64,000 nt of DNA, taken from NCBI RefSeq assembly GCF_022343685.1, contig NZ_CP092123.1, positions 3,286,001 through 3,350,000 of the forward strand. The letters are read 5' to 3'. The first letter of the stretch is position 1, and every line of letters starts with the position of its first letter. The stretch comes from Marinobacterium sediminicola (GTDB lineage Bacteria; Pseudomonadota; Gammaproteobacteria; Pseudomonadales; Balneatricaceae). This document shows positions 30,282 to 40,947 of this stretch, one piece after another. The translations under genes and the position numbers were made by a program. The notes beneath the pieces are model-generated. The model was not told the DNA's origin, did no database searches, and saw nothing but the letters and a program-made list of their open reading frames with translations.

Positions 30282-31193
30282 CTAGAGTTCGCCGTATATT
30301 TCCCTGATGACACGCTGCAACTCACTGCGCCAGGGGCGTTGGCGTATGCCGAAGGTAGAAAGCAGCTTGCGGCATTTGAGCACCGACGAAGCCGGACGCT
30401 GGGCCAGCGCCTGCAGATTGGATGAGGCCACCGGCTGCAGCCGTTCGACTTTCAGCTCTTCGTATTGGCGTGCCGCCGCGAGAATAGCCTCACTGAAACC
30501 ATAACGCGTGGTGATTTCGGCACCGCAATAGTGATAGGTCCCCCAGACATCGATACCGCAGGTCAGCTGACGCAGTATGGCCAGGAGTACACGCGCAACA
30601 TCTTCCGCCGATGTGGGGCAGCCACGGCGATCATCTGCCGCCTCGATAAGGCTGTCGTGGCGCGCCTGCTCCAATGTCCGCAGAAGAAAGTTCTCGCCAC
30701 GGGCACTGAACACCCAGCTGATTCTCAGAATCAGATGCTGAGGCTGAGCCGCCCTGATCGCTTCTTCACCCAGCCATTTGCTACGACCAAAAACGCCCAG
30801 GGGAGAAGCTTCATCCTCTTCACCATAACCACTGGCATAGTGCCCATCGAATACGTAATCGGATGACAGATGAAGCAAAGGGATGCTCAGTGCAGCCGTT
30901 GCCAGCGCGAGATTGTGCGCCCCGTCACGATTAATCGACAATGCCTGATCCTGCTGGCGTTCAGCCGCATCAACACGATTGAAGCCGGCACAGTTGATCA
31001 CATAATCCGGCAGATGTTTCTCCAGCTGTTTGCGGACAGCTGCGGGGTCAGTGATATCCAGCTGACGTCGACCCAGCGCAACAGGCTCAACGCCCGAAGC
31101 TTGCTCCAGCAGTTCGGTCAGTGCGTGACCTACCTGGCCCGCCGCCCCGACGATGAGAACCTTGGCTGAGGTTGTATAAGCGCTCGCTGGCAT
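30282..31193 (-). CDS. RmlD-like sugar-nucleotide reductase with Phe in place of the catalytic Tyr
   Basis: Members of the RmlD family reduce dTDP-4-keto-rhamnose to dTDP-rhamnose. The 303 residues show the NAD(P)-binding G-A-A-G-Q-V-G at 16-22, the INCAGFNRVDAAE block near 66-78 and LSSDYVFDG near 109-117. At the Tyr-x3-Lys site the sequence reads V-F-G-R-S-K-W: Phe135 stands where the proton-donating Tyr is expected, while Lys139 is kept. No other rhamnose genes (rmlA, B, C) lie nearby. It may be an altered reductase or a nucleotide-sugar binding protein; I would not call it RmlD. Confidence 0.75.
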   Translation of the reverse strand: MPASAYTTSAKVLIVGAAGQVGHALTELLEQASGVEPVALGRRQLDITDPAAVRKQLEKHLPDYVINCAGFNRVDAAERQQDQALSINRDGAHNLALATAALSIPLLHLSSDYVFDGHYASGYGEEDEASPLGVFGRSKWLGEEAIRAAQPQHLILRISWVFSARGENFLLRTLEQARHDSLIEAADDRRGCPTSAEDVARVLLAILRQLTCGIDVWGTYHYCGAEITTRYGFSEAILAAARQYEELKVERLQPVASSNLQALAQRPASSVLKCRKLLSTFGIRQRPWRSELQRVIREIYGEL

Positions 31194-31319
31194 ACTGGAA
31201 ATTTTGACCTTAACGACTGAAAAAGGTGACTTTTACGCTGTTGCGGTAAACCCGAGCATACCCCAAAGCATGGCACCGGCACACCTGTCATTGACGAAAA
31301 AATTCACCCATAAAAGTCA

Positions 31320-31346
31320 AAAGCCCCGCAACGAAGGCGGGGCTTT
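31320..31346 (-). terminator. Terminator after ssb
   Basis: AAAGCCCCGC and GCGGGGCTTT form a 10-bp stem; on the minus strand TTTTGACTTTT follows the stem. It separates ssb from the RmlD-like gene. Confidence 0.8.
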
Positions 31347-31367
31347 CAGGCGCAGAAGCAGTGTAGC

Positions 31368-31874
31368 TTAGAACGGGATATCGTCGTCAAAATCATCAAA
31401 GCCAGGCGCCGGCTGCTGGGGAGCCTGCTGCTGCGGCTGCTGCGGCGCCTGTTGACGTCGAGGGGCCTGCTGCTGCGGCTGACCGTATCCCATCGGATCA
31501 GGCTGTGACTGGTAGCCGCCGGCGTCACCTGCGCCACCACGACCGTCGAGCATCTGCATTTCACTGGCAACGATTTCGGTGGTGTAACGATCCTGACCAT
31601 CCTGACCCTGCCATTTGCGAGTACGCAAAGAGCCTTCTACATAGACCTTGGATCCCTTGCGCAGGTATTCACCCGCGATTTCGGCCAGACGGTTAAAGAA
31701 CACCACCCGGTGCCACTCGGTCCTTTCCTGCATCTGACCGGTCTGCTTGTCTTTCCAGCTCTCGCTGGTTGCCAGTGTTACATTGGTAACGGCATTGCCG
31801 GACGGCATGTAGCGCACCTCAGGATCGCCTCCCAGGTTGCCGACCAGAATCACCTTATTGATGCCACGCGCCAT
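31368..31874 (-). CDS. ssb: Single-stranded DNA-binding protein SSB
   Basis: SSB coats single-stranded DNA as a tetramer and recruits repair and replication proteins. The 168 residues start [20 protein letters not shown] with GGGAG upstream; an OB fold fills about 1-110, a Gln/Pro-rich linker about 118-157, and the acidic tip ends in D-D-D-I-P-F, the partner-binding motif. It is divergent from uvrA, as in many gammaproteobacteria. Confidence 0.97.
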   Translation of the reverse strand: MARGINKVILVGNLGGDPEVRYMPSGNAVTNVTLATSESWKDKQTGQMQERTEWHRVVFFNRLAEIAGEYLRKGSKVYVEGSLRTRKWQGQDGQDRYTTEIVASEMQMLDGRGGAGDAGGYQSQPDPMGYGQPQQQAPRRQQAPQQPQQQAPQQPAPGFDDFDDDIPF

Positions 31875-31990
31875 CAGTTGTCTCCCGTTGTTCGATTGAA
31901 TCTTGCTGCAGCGTCCTGCCGCTTCATTAGTGGTTGAGAATACCACACAGCGCCTTCCTATAGTAAGTCACGCCCATAGCGCAACGGCGG

Positions 31991-32019
31991 TTTAGCCACC
32001 TGCAGCAAACCTCTATAAT
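31991..32019 (+). promoter_or_regulatory. Probable promoter of uvrA
   Basis: A perfect TATAAT (32014-32019) with a weak -35 TTTAGC (31991-31996) at 17 bases. No CTG-N10-CAG LexA box could be found in the ssb-uvrA intergenic region. Confidence 0.5.
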
Positions 32020-32050
32020 GGTTCTTTTTGCCAGTTACAGCGGAGCAGTA

Positions 32051-34873
32051 ATGGACAAGATTCTGGTCAGGGGCGCCCGTACCCACAACCTGAAAAATGT
32101 GGACCTCGATATCCCGCGCGACCAGCTCATCGTGATCACCGGTCTGTCCGGGTCGGGTAAATCCTCACTCGCCTTCGATACCCTTTATGCAGAAGGACAG
32201 CGACGTTACGTCGAATCGTTGTCGACCTATGCGCGCCAGTTTCTGTCGATGATGGAAAAGCCGGATGTGGACCACATCGAGGGTCTGTCACCGGCCATCT
32301 CCATCGAGCAGAAATCCACCTCGCACAATCCCAGATCCACCGTTGGTACCATTACCGAAATTTACGACTATCTGCGCCTGCTGTTTGCCCGTGCCGGTGA
32401 GCCCCGCTGTCCGGATCACGACCTGCCTCTGGCCGCACAGACGGTCAGCCAGATGGTAGACCAGGTACTGGCCCTGCCGGAAGGCAGCAAGGTGATGCTG
32501 TTGGCACCCATTGTCCAGGGCCGTAAGGGTGAACACCTCCATACTCTCAACCAGCTGCGTACTCAGGGATTCGTCCGTGCCCGTATTGATGGGCTGGTGG
32601 TCGACCTGGATGATGCTCCGGCACTGGACAAGAATCGCAAGCATGACATCGAGGTGGTGATTGACCGCATCAAGGTCCGGGATGACCTGCAGACGCGACT
32701 GACCGAGTCCTTCGAAACGGCGCTGGAACTGGCTGACGGGATCGCCAAGGTGGCACCAATGGAAGACAGGCTTGAAGAGATGGTGTTCTCGGCCCGCTTC
32801 GCCTGTCCAACCTGTGGCCACAGCATTCAGGAGCTCGAGCCACGCCTGTTTTCGTTCAACAACCCTCATGGCGCCTGTCCTTCCTGCGATGGACTTGGCG
32901 TACGCCAATTCTTTGACCCCCGAAAGCTGGTACAGGATGCCTCACTGCCCCTGGCACAGGGGGCCATTCGTGGCTGGGACAAACGCAGCCTCTATTACTA
33001 TCAGCAACTACAGGCTGTCGCCGATCATTACGGTTTCGATCTGGATACCCCCTTTGAACAGCTGTCTGACAAGCATCGAAAGGTGATACTGGAAGGTAGC
33101 GGCAATGAAGAGGTCGCCTTCTATTACCGTAATGATCGCGGTGTCCGGGTACAGAAGCTGCACCCGTTTGAAGGCGTCATCAACAATCTGGAACGTCGAT
33201 ACCGGGAAACCGAATCGGAAAGCGTGCGTGAAGATCTGGCCAAGTTCCTGAATATGCAACCCTGCCCGTCCTGCCACGGCACCCGTCTGCGACGCGACGC
33301 GCGTCATGTCTATATCGACGAGCACACTCTGCCGCAGATCGTACGTATGCCGATCGGCCAGGCACAGCAGTACTTCAACACGCTCCATCTGAGTGGCAAA
33401 CAGGGCGAAATTGCAGAGAAGATCCTCAAGGAGATACGGGACCGACTCACCTTCCTCGTCAACGTGGGGCTGGATTACCTGTCACTTGAACGAAGTGCAG
33501 AGACCCTGTCAGGGGGCGAGGCACAGCGTATCCGACTGGCAAGCCAGATCGGTGCCGGACTGGTAGGCGTCATGTACGTGCTCGACGAGCCGTCCATCGG
33601 ACTGCACCAGCGTGACAATGAACGCCTGCTGGAAACCCTGAAACACCTGCGAGATCTGGGCAATACCGTCATTGTGGTGGAGCATGACGAAGATGCCATT
33701 CGCATGGCTGACTATCTGATCGACATTGGCCCCGGCGCCGGCGTGCACGGGGGCCATGTCATTGCTGCCGGCAAGCCGGAGCATATTATGGCCACACCCG
33801 AGTCCATCACTGGCCAGTACCTCAGTGGAGAACGCTCAATCGCCATCCCGAAACAACGCAAGGAGGCTGATCCTGAACAGATGCTGCGATTGATCGGAGC
33901 CACTGGCAATAACCTCCAGGGCGTCGATCTTGAAATCCCGGTGGGATTATTGACCTGCATAACCGGTGTATCCGGTTCGGGCAAGTCCACTCTGATCAAC
34001 AATACCCTCTACCCGGTTGCCGCAACCGAACTGAACCATGCCACCACACTGGATGCGGCCCCACACGAGCGTATTGAAGGTCTGGAGCTGTTCGATAAGG
34101 TGATCGATATTGATCAGAGCCCCATTGGGCGGACGCCTCGGTCAAATCCGGCCACCTACACCGGTATTTTCACCCCCATTCGGGAACTGTTTGCAGGGAC
34201 GAAAGAAGCACGCTCCCGCGGCTACAAACCGGGTCGATTCAGTTTCAACGTAAAGGGTGGTCGATGTGAGGCCTGTCAGGGCGATGGCGTGATCAAGGTC
34301 GAGATGCATTTCCTGCCCGATATCTATGTCCCTTGCGACATCTGCAAAGGCAAACGCTATAACCGGGAAACGCTTGAAGTCACTTACAAGGGCAAAAGTA
34401 TCGACGAAGTGCTCGAAATGACCGTCGAAGATGCACGGGAATTCTTCGATGTGATCCCTGCTCTGGCCCGCCGCCTGCAGACGCTGATTGATGTAGGTCT
34501 GAGCTATATACGACTGGGCCAAGCGGCCACCACACTGTCCGGCGGTGAAGCACAAAGGGTCAAGCTGGCACGGGAACTGAGCAAACGCGATACGGGCAAA
34601 ACACTGTATATCCTCGACGAACCGACAACGGGTCTACACTTCTACGATATCCAGCAGCTGCTCAACGTACTCGACCGACTGCGCGATCACGGCAACACCA
34701 TTGTGGTGATCGAACATAACCTGGACGTGATCAAGACCGCTGACTGGATTGTCGATCTGGGACCGGAAGGTGGCAGCGGGGGTGGCCAGATCATCGCCAA
34801 AGGCACGCCCGAACAGGTGGCCGCCAGCGCAGTCTCGCACACCGGCCGCTTCCTCAAGCCGTTGCTCGGCTAA
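32051..34873 (+). CDS. uvrA: Excinuclease ABC subunit A
   Basis: UvrA finds bulky DNA lesions and loads UvrB in nucleotide excision repair. With the start at ATG 32051 ([14 protein letters not shown]) it has 940 residues, the length of the E. coli protein. Two ABC modules are seen: Walker [10 protein letters not shown] near 32 and GVSGSGKST near 640, signatures [11 protein letters not shown] and [11 protein letters not shown], and zinc modules CPTCGH with CPSCDG and CEACQGDG with CDICKGKRY. The open frame begins 33 bases earlier inside the promoter and was not used. Confidence 0.98.
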   Translation: MDKILVRGARTHNLKNVDLDIPRDQLIVITGLSGSGKSSLAFDTLYAEGQRRYVESLSTYARQFLSMMEKPDVDHIEGLSPAISIEQKSTSHNPRSTVGTITEIYDYLRLLFARAGEPRCPDHDLPLAAQTVSQMVDQVLALPEGSKVMLLAPIVQGRKGEHLHTLNQLRTQGFVRARIDGLVVDLDDAPALDKNRKHDIEVVIDRIKVRDDLQTRLTESFETALELADGIAKVAPMEDRLEEMVFSARFACPTCGHSIQELEPRLFSFNNPHGACPSCDGLGVRQFFDPRKLVQDASLPLAQGAIRGWDKRSLYYYQQLQAVADHYGFDLDTPFEQLSDKHRKVILEGSGNEEVAFYYRNDRGVRVQKLHPFEGVINNLERRYRETESESVREDLAKFLNMQPCPSCHGTRLRRDARHVYIDEHTLPQIVRMPIGQAQQYFNTLHLSGKQGEIAEKILKEIRDRLTFLVNVGLDYLSLERSAETLSGGEAQRIRLASQIGAGLVGVMYVLDEPSIGLHQRDNERLLETLKHLRDLGNTVIVVEHDEDAIRMADYLIDIGPGAGVHGGHVIAAGKPEHIMATPESITGQYLSGERSIAIPKQRKEADPEQMLRLIGATGNNLQGVDLEIPVGLLTCITGVSGSGKSTLINNTLYPVAATELNHATTLDAAPHERIEGLELFDKVIDIDQSPIGRTPRSNPATYTGIFTPIRELFAGTKEARSRGYKPGRFSFNVKGGRCEACQGDGVIKVEMHFLPDIYVPCDICKGKRYNRETLEVTYKGKSIDEVLEMTVEDAREFFDVIPALARRLQTLIDVGLSYIRLGQAATTLSGGEAQRVKLARELSKRDTGKTLYILDEPTTGLHFYDIQQLLNVLDRLRDHGNTIVVIEHNLDVIKTADWIVDLGPEGGSGGGQIIAKGTPEQVAASAVSHTGRFLKPLLG

Positions 34874-34923
34874 CAAATCAGGGGCGAATCCTCTCGCCCC
34901 CGATTCAAGTTATCCACAGACAC

Positions 34924-34956
34924 AAAAAAACCCGGGCCTTACGGACCGGGTTTTTT
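34924..34956. terminator. Bidirectional terminator between uvrA and rplQ
   Basis: AAAAAAACCCGG and CCGGGTTTTTT flank a ten-base loop. It closes uvrA on the plus strand and the long ribosomal run on the minus strand. Confidence 0.9.
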
Positions 34957-34975
34957 AATGCTGTCGCAGTAATGA

Positions 34976-35371
34976 TTAATCTTCAGCAGATTCTTCAACT
35001 ACAGCCAGGCCAGCAGGACGATCAACCAGCTCAACGTAAGCCATCGGTGCTTTATCGCCTGCGCGGTAACCGCATTTCAGAATGCGGATATAACCACCCG
35101 GACGAGTCGCGTAACGCGGGCCCAGTTCGTTGAACAGTTTACCAACAGCTTCGTTGCTGCGGGTACGGGAGAACGCCAGACGACGGTTAGCAACCGAGTC
35201 GGTCTTGGCCAGAGTGATCAGCGGCTCAGCAAAGCGGCGCAGTTCTTTTGCTTTAGGCAGAGTAGTCTTGATCAGTTCATGTTCGAACAGAGACACTGCC
35301 ATATTCTTGAACATCGCTTTGCGGTGAGCACTTGTACGATTCAAGTGTCGACCAGATTTACGATGACGCAT
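34976..35371 (-). CDS. rplQ: Large ribosomal subunit protein L17
   Basis: L17 lies at the rim of the peptide exit tunnel. The 131 residues begin Met-Arg-His-Arg-Lys-Ser-Gly-Arg with [15 protein letters not shown], the invariant family start, and end in an acidic tail. It is the last gene of the alpha operon, 38 bases after rpoA, and is followed by the shared terminator. Confidence 0.97.
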   Translation of the reverse strand: MRHRKSGRHLNRTSAHRKAMFKNMAVSLFEHELIKTTLPKAKELRRFAEPLITLAKTDSVANRRLAFSRTRSNEAVGKLFNELGPRYATRPGGYIRILKCGYRAGDKAPMAYVELVDRPAGLAVVEESAED

Positions 35372-35409
35372 TTTCTAAATCCTTTGTAACTAGGGTTACG
35401 AAGTCAGAC

Positions 35410-36414
35410 TCAAGAGGCAACCTTGTCATCGCCTTTCAGACTGGCCGGAGGCCAGTTTTCCAGACGCATGCCAAGCGACAGACCTTTGGATGCCAGCACA
35501 TCCTTAATCTCGGTCAGTGACTTCTTGCCCAAGTTAGGAGTCTTCAGCAGTTCTACTTCGGTGCGCTGGATAAGATCACCAATGTAGTAGATCTGCTCTG
35601 CTTTCAGACAGTTCGCGGAACGTACAGTCAGCTCAAGGTCATCGACCGGACGCAGAAGAACAGGATCAATCTCCGGTTCATTCGGCTCTGCACGGGTCTG
35701 TTCGCCAGCATCTTCAAGATCGACAAACACAACCAGCTGCTGCTGCAGAATGGTTGCCGCCCGACGGATGCACTCTTCAGGGTCGATCGTGCCGTTAGAC
35801 TCGATGTCGATCACCAGTTTATCCAGATCGGTACGCTGTTCTACACGCGCGCTTTCTACAGCATAAGATACGCGCAGAACAGGGCTGTAGCTGGCATCCA
35901 GCTGCAGACGTCCAATGGCACGAGTTTCGTCTTCGTCGCTCACACGTGCGTCAGCCGGGACATAACCGCGGCCACGCGTCACACGCAGCTGCATGTTCAG
36001 CGAATGACCCGGGTTGAGGTGCGCAATCACATGTTCCGGGTTTGCAACCTCAACGTCCTGGTTCAGCTGGATATCACCAGCAGTCACCGGACCGGCCTCT
36101 GACTTGGAAAGAGTCAGGAGCGCTTCATCACCGTTATGCAGAGCAAGAGCAACACCTTTGAGGTTCAGCAGGATCTCAATGACATCCTCCTGAACACCCT
36201 CGATGCTGCTGTACTCGTGCAGTACACCTTCGATCTCTACTTCCGAAATTGCACAACCCGGCATGGAAGAGAGCAGGATACGGCGCAGCGCATTGCCCAG
36301 AGTATGGCCGAACCCCCGCTCAAGCGGCTCAAGAGTCACTTTAGCGCGGGTTTTGCTAATCTCCTGCACGTCAATGTGACGTGGGTATAGAAACTCGTTT
36401 ACTGAACGCTGCAT
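35410..36414 (-). CDS. rpoA: RNA polymerase alpha subunit
   Basis: The alpha dimer nucleates core assembly and its C-terminal domain contacts UP elements and activators. The 334 residues begin [16 protein letters not shown]; the N-terminal domain (about 1-235) holds [17 protein letters not shown], and the C-terminal domain (about 250-315) has [14 protein letters not shown] with the DNA-binding Arg, and [13 protein letters not shown]. The preferred start is ATG 36414 with GGTGGA upstream; the frame extends 16 codons further without family support. Confidence 0.97.
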   Translation of the reverse strand: MQRSVNEFLYPRHIDVQEISKTRAKVTLEPLERGFGHTLGNALRRILLSSMPGCAISEVEIEGVLHEYSSIEGVQEDVIEILLNLKGVALALHNGDEALLTLSKSEAGPVTAGDIQLNQDVEVANPEHVIAHLNPGHSLNMQLRVTRGRGYVPADARVSDEDETRAIGRLQLDASYSPVLRVSYAVESARVEQRTDLDKLVIDIESNGTIDPEECIRRAATILQQQLVVFVDLEDAGEQTRAEPNEPEIDPVLLRPVDDLELTVRSANCLKAEQIYYIGDLIQRTEVELLKTPNLGKKSLTEIKDVLASKGLSLGMRLENWPPASLKGDDKVAS

Positions 36415-36439
36415 AGTTCCACCAGTCAAGAGTTCAAAA

Positions 36440-37060
36440 TTACTTCGAGTAGAGCTCGACAATCAGGTGCTCGTTGATGTCGGCTGACAGATCACTACGT
36501 TCCGGCAGGGACTTGAAAGTACCTTCCATCTTCGCAGCATCAACTTCAACCCACTCAACCGGGGCACGCTGAGCAGCCAGATCCAGAGCGTGCTTGATAC
36601 GCAGCTGGTTTTTGGCTTTTTCACGAACTGCTACTACGTCGCCAGCCTGTACCTGGTAGGAAGGAATGTTCACAACCTGACCGTTTACAGTGATCTGGCG
36701 GTGAGAGACAACCTGACGTGCTTCTGCACGGGTAGAACCATAACCCATGCGGTATACAACGTTGTCCAGACGGCCTTCCAGCAGCTGGAGCAGGTTTTCA
36801 CCAGTTGCACCCTTACGGCGTGCAGCTTCTTTGTAGTAACTACGGAACTGACGTTCCAGAACGCCGTAGATACGACGAACTTTCTGTTTTTCACGCAGCT
36901 GCAGACCGTATTCAGACAGACGACCGCGACGGGCGCCGTGAACACCAGGTACTGTTTCTGCTTTGCACTTGCTATCAAGCGCGCGGACACCGCTCTTCAG
37001 GAAGAGGTCGGTGCCTTCACGACGGGACAGCTTGCACTTAGGTCCAAGATAACGAGCCAT
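36440..37060 (-). CDS. rpsD: Small ribosomal subunit protein S4
   Basis: S4 is a primary 16S rRNA assembly protein and, in E. coli, the translational repressor of the alpha operon. The 206 residues start [20 protein letters not shown]; the S4 RNA-binding domain (about 96-160) contains [20 protein letters not shown]. It lies between rpsK (15 bases) and rpoA (25 bases). A hairpin-rich leader that could hold its target lies before rpsM. Confidence 0.97.
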   Translation of the reverse strand: MARYLGPKCKLSRREGTDLFLKSGVRALDSKCKAETVPGVHGARRGRLSEYGLQLREKQKVRRIYGVLERQFRSYYKEAARRKGATGENLLQLLEGRLDNVVYRMGYGSTRAEARQVVSHRQITVNGQVVNIPSYQVQAGDVVAVREKAKNQLRIKHALDLAAQRAPVEWVEVDAAKMEGTFKSLPERSDLSADINEHLIVELYSK

Positions 37061-37075
37061 ATTACCGTCTCCAGA

Positions 37076-37465
37076 TTAAACGCGACGCTTCTTCGGCGGA
37101 CGACAACCGTTGTGCGGAATCGGTGTCACGTCCGTGATATTTGTGATTTTGTAACCACAACCGTTCAGGGCACGAACGGCGGATTCACGACCCGGTCCCG
37201 GGCCTTTCACAAACACGTCGAGGTTTTTCAGACCGTATTCCAGAGCTGCCTGACCGGCACGCTCGGCCGCAACCTGAGCTGCGAACGGGGTGCTCTTACG
37301 GGAACCACGGAAGCCGGAGCCACCTGCAGTCGCCCAGCTCAGAGCGTTACCCTGGCGATCGGTAATAGTGATGATAGTGTTGTTAAAAGAGGCGTGGATG
37401 TGCGCGAGGCCATCCGCAACCTGCTTTTTAACCTTTTTACGAGTGCGATTACCTGGCTTAGCCAT
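37076..37465 (-). CDS. rpsK: Small ribosomal subunit protein S11
   Basis: S11 forms part of the 30S platform near the mRNA exit. The 129 residues contain [17 protein letters not shown] and [13 protein letters not shown], and end in [15 protein letters not shown]; the internal Asn-Gly in that end segment is the known isoaspartate site in E. coli S11. Order rpsM-rpsK-rpsD is the standard alpha operon. Confidence 0.97.
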   Translation of the reverse strand: MAKPGNRTRKKVKKQVADGLAHIHASFNNTIITITDRQGNALSWATAGGSGFRGSRKSTPFAAQVAAERAGQAALEYGLKNLDVFVKGPGPGRESAVRALNGCGYKITNITDVTPIPHNGCRPPKKRRV

Positions 37466-37484
37466 ATTCGGAAATTCCTATCGC

Positions 37485-37841
37485 TTACTTACGGATCGGC
37501 TTACGCGGTCCTTTACGGGTACGCGCATTCGTCTTGCTGCGCTGACCACGCACCGGCAGGTTACGACGGTGGCGCAGGCCGCGGTAGCAACCGAGGTCCA
37601 TAAGACGCTTGATGTTCATGTTGACTTCACGGCGCAGATCGCCCTCAACAGTCAACTTGGCAACTTCACCACGAACATTATCGAGCTGCTCTTCAGACAG
37701 GTCTGCGATCTTAGTGCTCGGCTCAATACCGGTCGCATCACAGATCTGTTTGGCAGTCGTGCGGCCAATCCCGAAAATGTAAGTCAGAGAAATTACCGCA
37801 TGCTTATTGTCAGGAATATTGACGCCAGCTATACGGGCCAT
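37485..37841 (-). CDS. rpsM: Small ribosomal subunit protein S13
   Basis: S13 sits in the 30S head and bridges to the 50S subunit. The 118 residues start [20 protein letters not shown] and end with the basic tail [12 protein letters not shown]. It opens the alpha operon; a good promoter and a 7-bp leader hairpin lie upstream. Confidence 0.97.
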   Translation of the reverse strand: MARIAGVNIPDNKHAVISLTYIFGIGRTTAKQICDATGIEPSTKIADLSEEQLDNVRGEVAKLTVEGDLRREVNMNIKRLMDLGCYRGLRHRRNLPVRGQRSKTNARTRKGPRKPIRK

Positions 37842-37861
37842 TCAATGTACTCCATATTAGT

Positions 37862-37885
37862 GTTCTGGGAGATGCTCACCAGAAC
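37862..37885 (-). promoter_or_regulatory. Hairpin in the rpsM leader (possible S4-type control site)
   Basis: GTTCTGG (37862-37868) and CCAGAAC (37879-37885) form a 7-bp stem about 20 bases before the rpsM ATG. In E. coli S4 represses this operon at a pseudoknot around the rpsM start. The position fits, but a pseudoknot is not demonstrated here. Confidence 0.4.
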
Positions 37886-37904
37886 CAATCATTCTTTAGT
37901 TCGT

Positions 37905-37959
37905 GGAAGGCGCGCAATGATATACCCTGATCAAAAATAAATCAAGGCTGCGCGCTTCC
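37905..37959 (-). promoter_or_regulatory. Promoter of the alpha operon, bracketed by an inverted repeat
   Basis: On the minus strand TTGATT (37945-37940), 17 bases and TATCAT (37922-37917) form a good sigma-70 promoter. It is flanked by GGAAGGCGCGC (37905-37915) and GCGCGCTTCC (37950-37959), arms that are complementary but for one extra G. Transcription would start near 37910, about 70 nt before rpsM. Confidence 0.65.
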
Positions 37960-37978
37960 ACTCCCGGCCAGCTGTGGA

Positions 37979-38095
37979 TTAACCCTGGCGCTGCTTGTGT
38001 CGGGGTTCCACTTTGCAGATCACGCGCACGGAACCGTTGCGGCGTACGATCTTGCAGTTACGGCAAATCTTTTTAACAGATGCGCGTACTTTCAT
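37979..38095 (-). CDS. rpmJ: Large ribosomal subunit protein L36
   Basis: A 38-residue protein, read directly from the minus strand: it starts [20 protein letters not shown] and ends [11 protein letters not shown]. Cys11, Cys14, Cys27 and His33 form the zinc ribbon, so this is the zinc-binding form; under zinc shortage many bacteria use a cysteine-free copy elsewhere. It follows secY by 17 bases and is the last gene of the spc operon. Confidence 0.96.
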   Translation of the reverse strand: MKVRASVKKICRNCKIVRRNGSVRVICKVEPRHKQRQG

Positions 38096-38112
38096 GATCC
38101 ACCTCGTTAGGC

Positions 38113-39438
38113 TTAGCGCAGCAAACCTGCGCCGCCCTTAAGATTCGATTTTTTCATCAGGGACTCATACTGGTGCGACATCAGATGCGATTGCACCTGC
38201 GCCATGAAGTCCATCACCACAACCACTACGATCAGCAGTGAAGTACCGCCGAAGTAGAAAGGCACGTTCCACGCCACCACCAGAAACTGGGGCATCAGTG
38301 AAACTGCCGTGATGTAAAGCGCACCGAACAGAGTCAGGCGGCTCAGCACGGAATCAATGTACCGTGCAGACTGATCACCAGGACGAATCCCCGGAATAAA
38401 GGCACCTGATTTTTTCAGGTTATCGGCTACGTCACGCGGATTGAAAACAATCGCAGTATAGAAGTAGCAGAAAAATACGATCGCAGTCGCGAACAGCAGA
38501 ATGTACAGCGGCTGTCCCGGACCCAGAGCCAAAGCCACGTCCTGCAACCATTCCATACCTTCAGACTGGCCAAACCACTGACCAACTGAAGCAGGAAACA
38601 GCAGAATACTGGACGCGAAGATCGGCGGAATAACACCCGCCATGTTGACCTTCAGCGGCAGATGACTGGACTGAGCCGCATAGACACGGCGACCCTGCTG
38701 ACGTTTCGCATAGTTGATGGTGATGCGACGCTGGCCGCGCTCCATGAACACAACAAAACCAACAGTGGCAATCGCCAGGACAGCAATGGCCAGCAACGCC
38801 AGGATGTTGAGATCACCCTGACGCGCCGCTTCAAAGGACTGACCGATCGCACTGGGCAGACCCGCCACAATACCGGCAAAGATCAGAATCGAGATGCCGT
38901 TACCGATGCCATGCTCAGTGATCTGCTCACCCAGCCACATCAGGAAGACAGCACCAGCCACCAGAGTCACGACAGCAACGAAGTAGAAGCTGAAGTCTGC
39001 CACGAAGGCAACGCCCTGGTTTGCCAGACCAACCGCCATACCAAACGCCTGCAACGTCGCAAGAACGACTGTTCCGTAGCGTGTGTATTGGCTGATTTTA
39101 CGCCGCCCGGCTTCCCCTTCTTTTTTCAACTGCTCGAGCTGAGGGCTCACGACGGTCATCAACTGCATAATGATAGAGGCAGAGATGTAGGGCATGATAC
39201 CCAGTGCCAGGATCGACATGCGCTCCAAAGCACCACCCGAAAACATGTTGAACAGACTGAGGATGGTTCCCTGGTTCTGATCAAACAGCGCAGCAAGGCG
39301 ATCAGGATTGATTCCCGGCACCGGGATATGTGCCCCGATGCGGTAAACAATGATCGCGATCAGAACGAATCTGAGACGAGCCCAAAGCTCTTTCAGACCG
39401 CTCTGCATGCCTGCCGGTATTTGTCCTTGTTTAGCCAT
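38113..39438 (-). CDS. secY: Protein translocase subunit SecY
   Basis: SecY is the channel of the Sec translocase in the inner membrane. The 441 residues have ten hydrophobic segments, the plug-side [11 protein letters not shown] near 33, and [20 protein letters not shown] near 235-255, the cytoplasmic loop that contacts SecA and the ribosome. It directly abuts rplO without a gap, as usual in the spc operon. Confidence 0.97.
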   Translation of the reverse strand: MAKQGQIPAGMQSGLKELWARLRFVLIAIIVYRIGAHIPVPGINPDRLAALFDQNQGTILSLFNMFSGGALERMSILALGIMPYISASIIMQLMTVVSPQLEQLKKEGEAGRRKISQYTRYGTVVLATLQAFGMAVGLANQGVAFVADFSFYFVAVVTLVAGAVFLMWLGEQITEHGIGNGISILIFAGIVAGLPSAIGQSFEAARQGDLNILALLAIAVLAIATVGFVVFMERGQRRITINYAKRQQGRRVYAAQSSHLPLKVNMAGVIPPIFASSILLFPASVGQWFGQSEGMEWLQDVALALGPGQPLYILLFATAIVFFCYFYTAIVFNPRDVADNLKKSGAFIPGIRPGDQSARYIDSVLSRLTLFGALYITAVSLMPQFLVVAWNVPFYFGGTSLLIVVVVVMDFMAQVQSHLMSHQYESLMKKSNLKGGAGLLR

Positions 39439-39873
39439 TTACGCCTCGACTTTGCCGCCAGCAGCCTCGATCGCAGCCTGTGCACCTTTGGTCACTTTCA
39501 GACCTTTAACGGTGACTGCCTTGTTGATCTCACCAGACAGAATCACACGTGCAGATTTGATCTCTTCACGAATGATGTCAGCCTGTTTCAGCGCAGCCAG
39601 ATCGACAACGTCGACACCGGCAGCAGCCAGTTCGTTCAGACGAACTTCAGCCACGTAACGCGCCTGACGGGAGGTGAAACCGAATTTCGGCAGACGACGC
39701 TGAATTGGCATCTGACCGCCTTCAAAACCCGGATTGACGCTGCCGCCAGAGCGGGATTTCTGACCCTTGTGACCACGGCCACAAGTTTTACCCAGACCGG
39801 AGCCGATACCACGACCTACACGCTTGGGAGCGTGCTTGGAACCAGCGCCCGGGCGCAGAGTATTCAAACGCAT
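39439..39873 (-). CDS. rplO: Large ribosomal subunit protein L15
   Basis: L15 is a late-assembly 50S protein with a long Gly/Lys/Arg-rich N-terminal extension. The 144 residues start [20 protein letters not shown] and contain [16 protein letters not shown] and [14 protein letters not shown]. It follows rpmD by 13 bases and meets secY directly. Confidence 0.97.
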   Translation of the reverse strand: MRLNTLRPGAGSKHAPKRVGRGIGSGLGKTCGRGHKGQKSRSGGSVNPGFEGGQMPIQRRLPKFGFTSRQARYVAEVRLNELAAAGVDVVDLAALKQADIIREEIKSARVILSGEINKAVTVKGLKVTKGAQAAIEAAGGKVEA

Positions 39874-39886
39874 TGGGTGACTCCTC

Positions 39887-40069
39887 TTACTCGCCTTCTA
39901 CACGAACCATGTAGTTGACTTTGTTGATCATGCCACGCACCGCCGGGGTATCTTCCAGCTCAACAGTGTGGCCGATACGACGCAGACCCAGGCCTTTAAC
40001 AGTCTGGATGTGCTTCGGCAGACGACCGATGGTGCTGCGTACCAGGGTAACCTTTACAGTGTTAGCCAT
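39887..40069 (-). CDS. rpmD: Large ribosomal subunit protein L30
   Basis: A 60-residue L30 with the family core [20 protein letters not shown] and a C-terminal [10 protein letters not shown]. It lies three bases after rpsE and 13 before rplO, in standard spc order. Confidence 0.96.
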   Translation of the reverse strand: MANTVKVTLVRSTIGRLPKHIQTVKGLGLRRIGHTVELEDTPAVRGMINKVNYMVRVEGE

Positions 40070-40072
40070 GGT

Positions 40073-40576
40073 TTAACCCTCCAGAATGTCTTCGACGGTT
40101 TTGCCACGCTTGGCTGCAACATCTTCCGGAGCAGACATCTGCTTCAGACCGTTGATGGTTGCACGCACTACGTTTACCGGGTTGGTAGAGCCGTAGCACT
40201 TAGCCAGTACGTTGTGAACACCAGCCAGTTCGAGAACTGCACGCATCGCACCACCGGCGATGATACCAGTACCCTCAGAAGCGGGCTGCATGTAAACCTT
40301 GGAAGCACCGTGACGGGCTTTTACCGGGTACTGCAGAGTGTGGCCGTTCAGCTGAACGCTGATCATGTTACGGCGCGCCTGCTCCATCGCTTTCTGGATA
40401 GCAACAGGTACTTCACGCGCTTTACCGCGACCGAAGCCTACGCGACCGTTACCGTCACCAACGACAGTCAGCGCTGTGAAACCGAAGATACGACCGCCTT
40501 TTACCACTTTAGCGACGCGGTTTACCTGAACCAGCTTCTCTTGCAGTTCACCGTCTTTCTGTTCGTGATTTGCCAT
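40073..40576 (-). CDS. rpsE: Small ribosomal subunit protein S5
   Basis: S5 acts in decoding accuracy and mRNA unwinding. The 167 residues contain [19 protein letters not shown] with the loop (about 22-30) where spectinomycin-resistance changes occur; the Val-Val-Lys-Gly-Gly-Arg sequence here is of the sensitive type. The double-stranded RNA-binding-like domain is followed by [15 protein letters not shown]. Confidence 0.97.
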   Translation of the reverse strand: MANHEQKDGELQEKLVQVNRVAKVVKGGRIFGFTALTVVGDGNGRVGFGRGKAREVPVAIQKAMEQARRNMISVQLNGHTLQYPVKARHGASKVYMQPASEGTGIIAGGAMRAVLELAGVHNVLAKCYGSTNPVNVVRATINGLKQMSAPEDVAAKRGKTVEDILEG

Positions 40577-40587
40577 ATTAGAAACCT

Positions 40588-40938
40588 TTAGAATTCCAGG
40601 CCGCCTTCGCGAGCAGCATCAGCAAGAGCTGCAACACGACCGTGGTATTTGAAACCGGAGCGGTCAAACGCTACCTTGGATACGCCTGCTTCTTTAGCAC
40701 GGCTGGCGATCAGAGCACCCACTTTCTTGGCTGCTTCGATGTTACCGGTAGCACCTTCACGCAGTTCCTTCTCGACTGTGGAGGCAGAAGCCAGAACCTG
40801 GCTGCCGTCAGCAGAGATAACCTGCGCGTAAATGTGACGCGGAGAGCGGTTCACGCAAAGGCGAACTGCGCCCTGCTCACGCATCTGCATGCGCGAACGA
40901 CGCGCACGACGAATACGAGCTTGCTTTTTATCGTTCAT
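40588..40938 (-). CDS. rplR: Large ribosomal subunit protein L18
   Basis: L18 binds 5S rRNA. The 116 residues have the basic N-terminus and the family blocks [15 protein letters not shown] and [19 protein letters not shown]. Gaps to its neighbours rpsE and rplF are 11 and 9 bases. Confidence 0.97.
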   Translation of the reverse strand: MNDKKQARIRRARRSRMQMREQGAVRLCVNRSPRHIYAQVISADGSQVLASASTVEKELREGATGNIEAAKKVGALIASRAKEAGVSKVAFDRSGFKYHGRVAALADAAREGGLEF

Positions 40939-40947
40939 GACCCTGCC

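Noticed and set aside
31875-32050. LexA/SOS box in the ssb-uvrA intergenic region
   Set aside because: SOS control is common here, but no CTG-N10-CAG with the expected inner bases was found on either strand.
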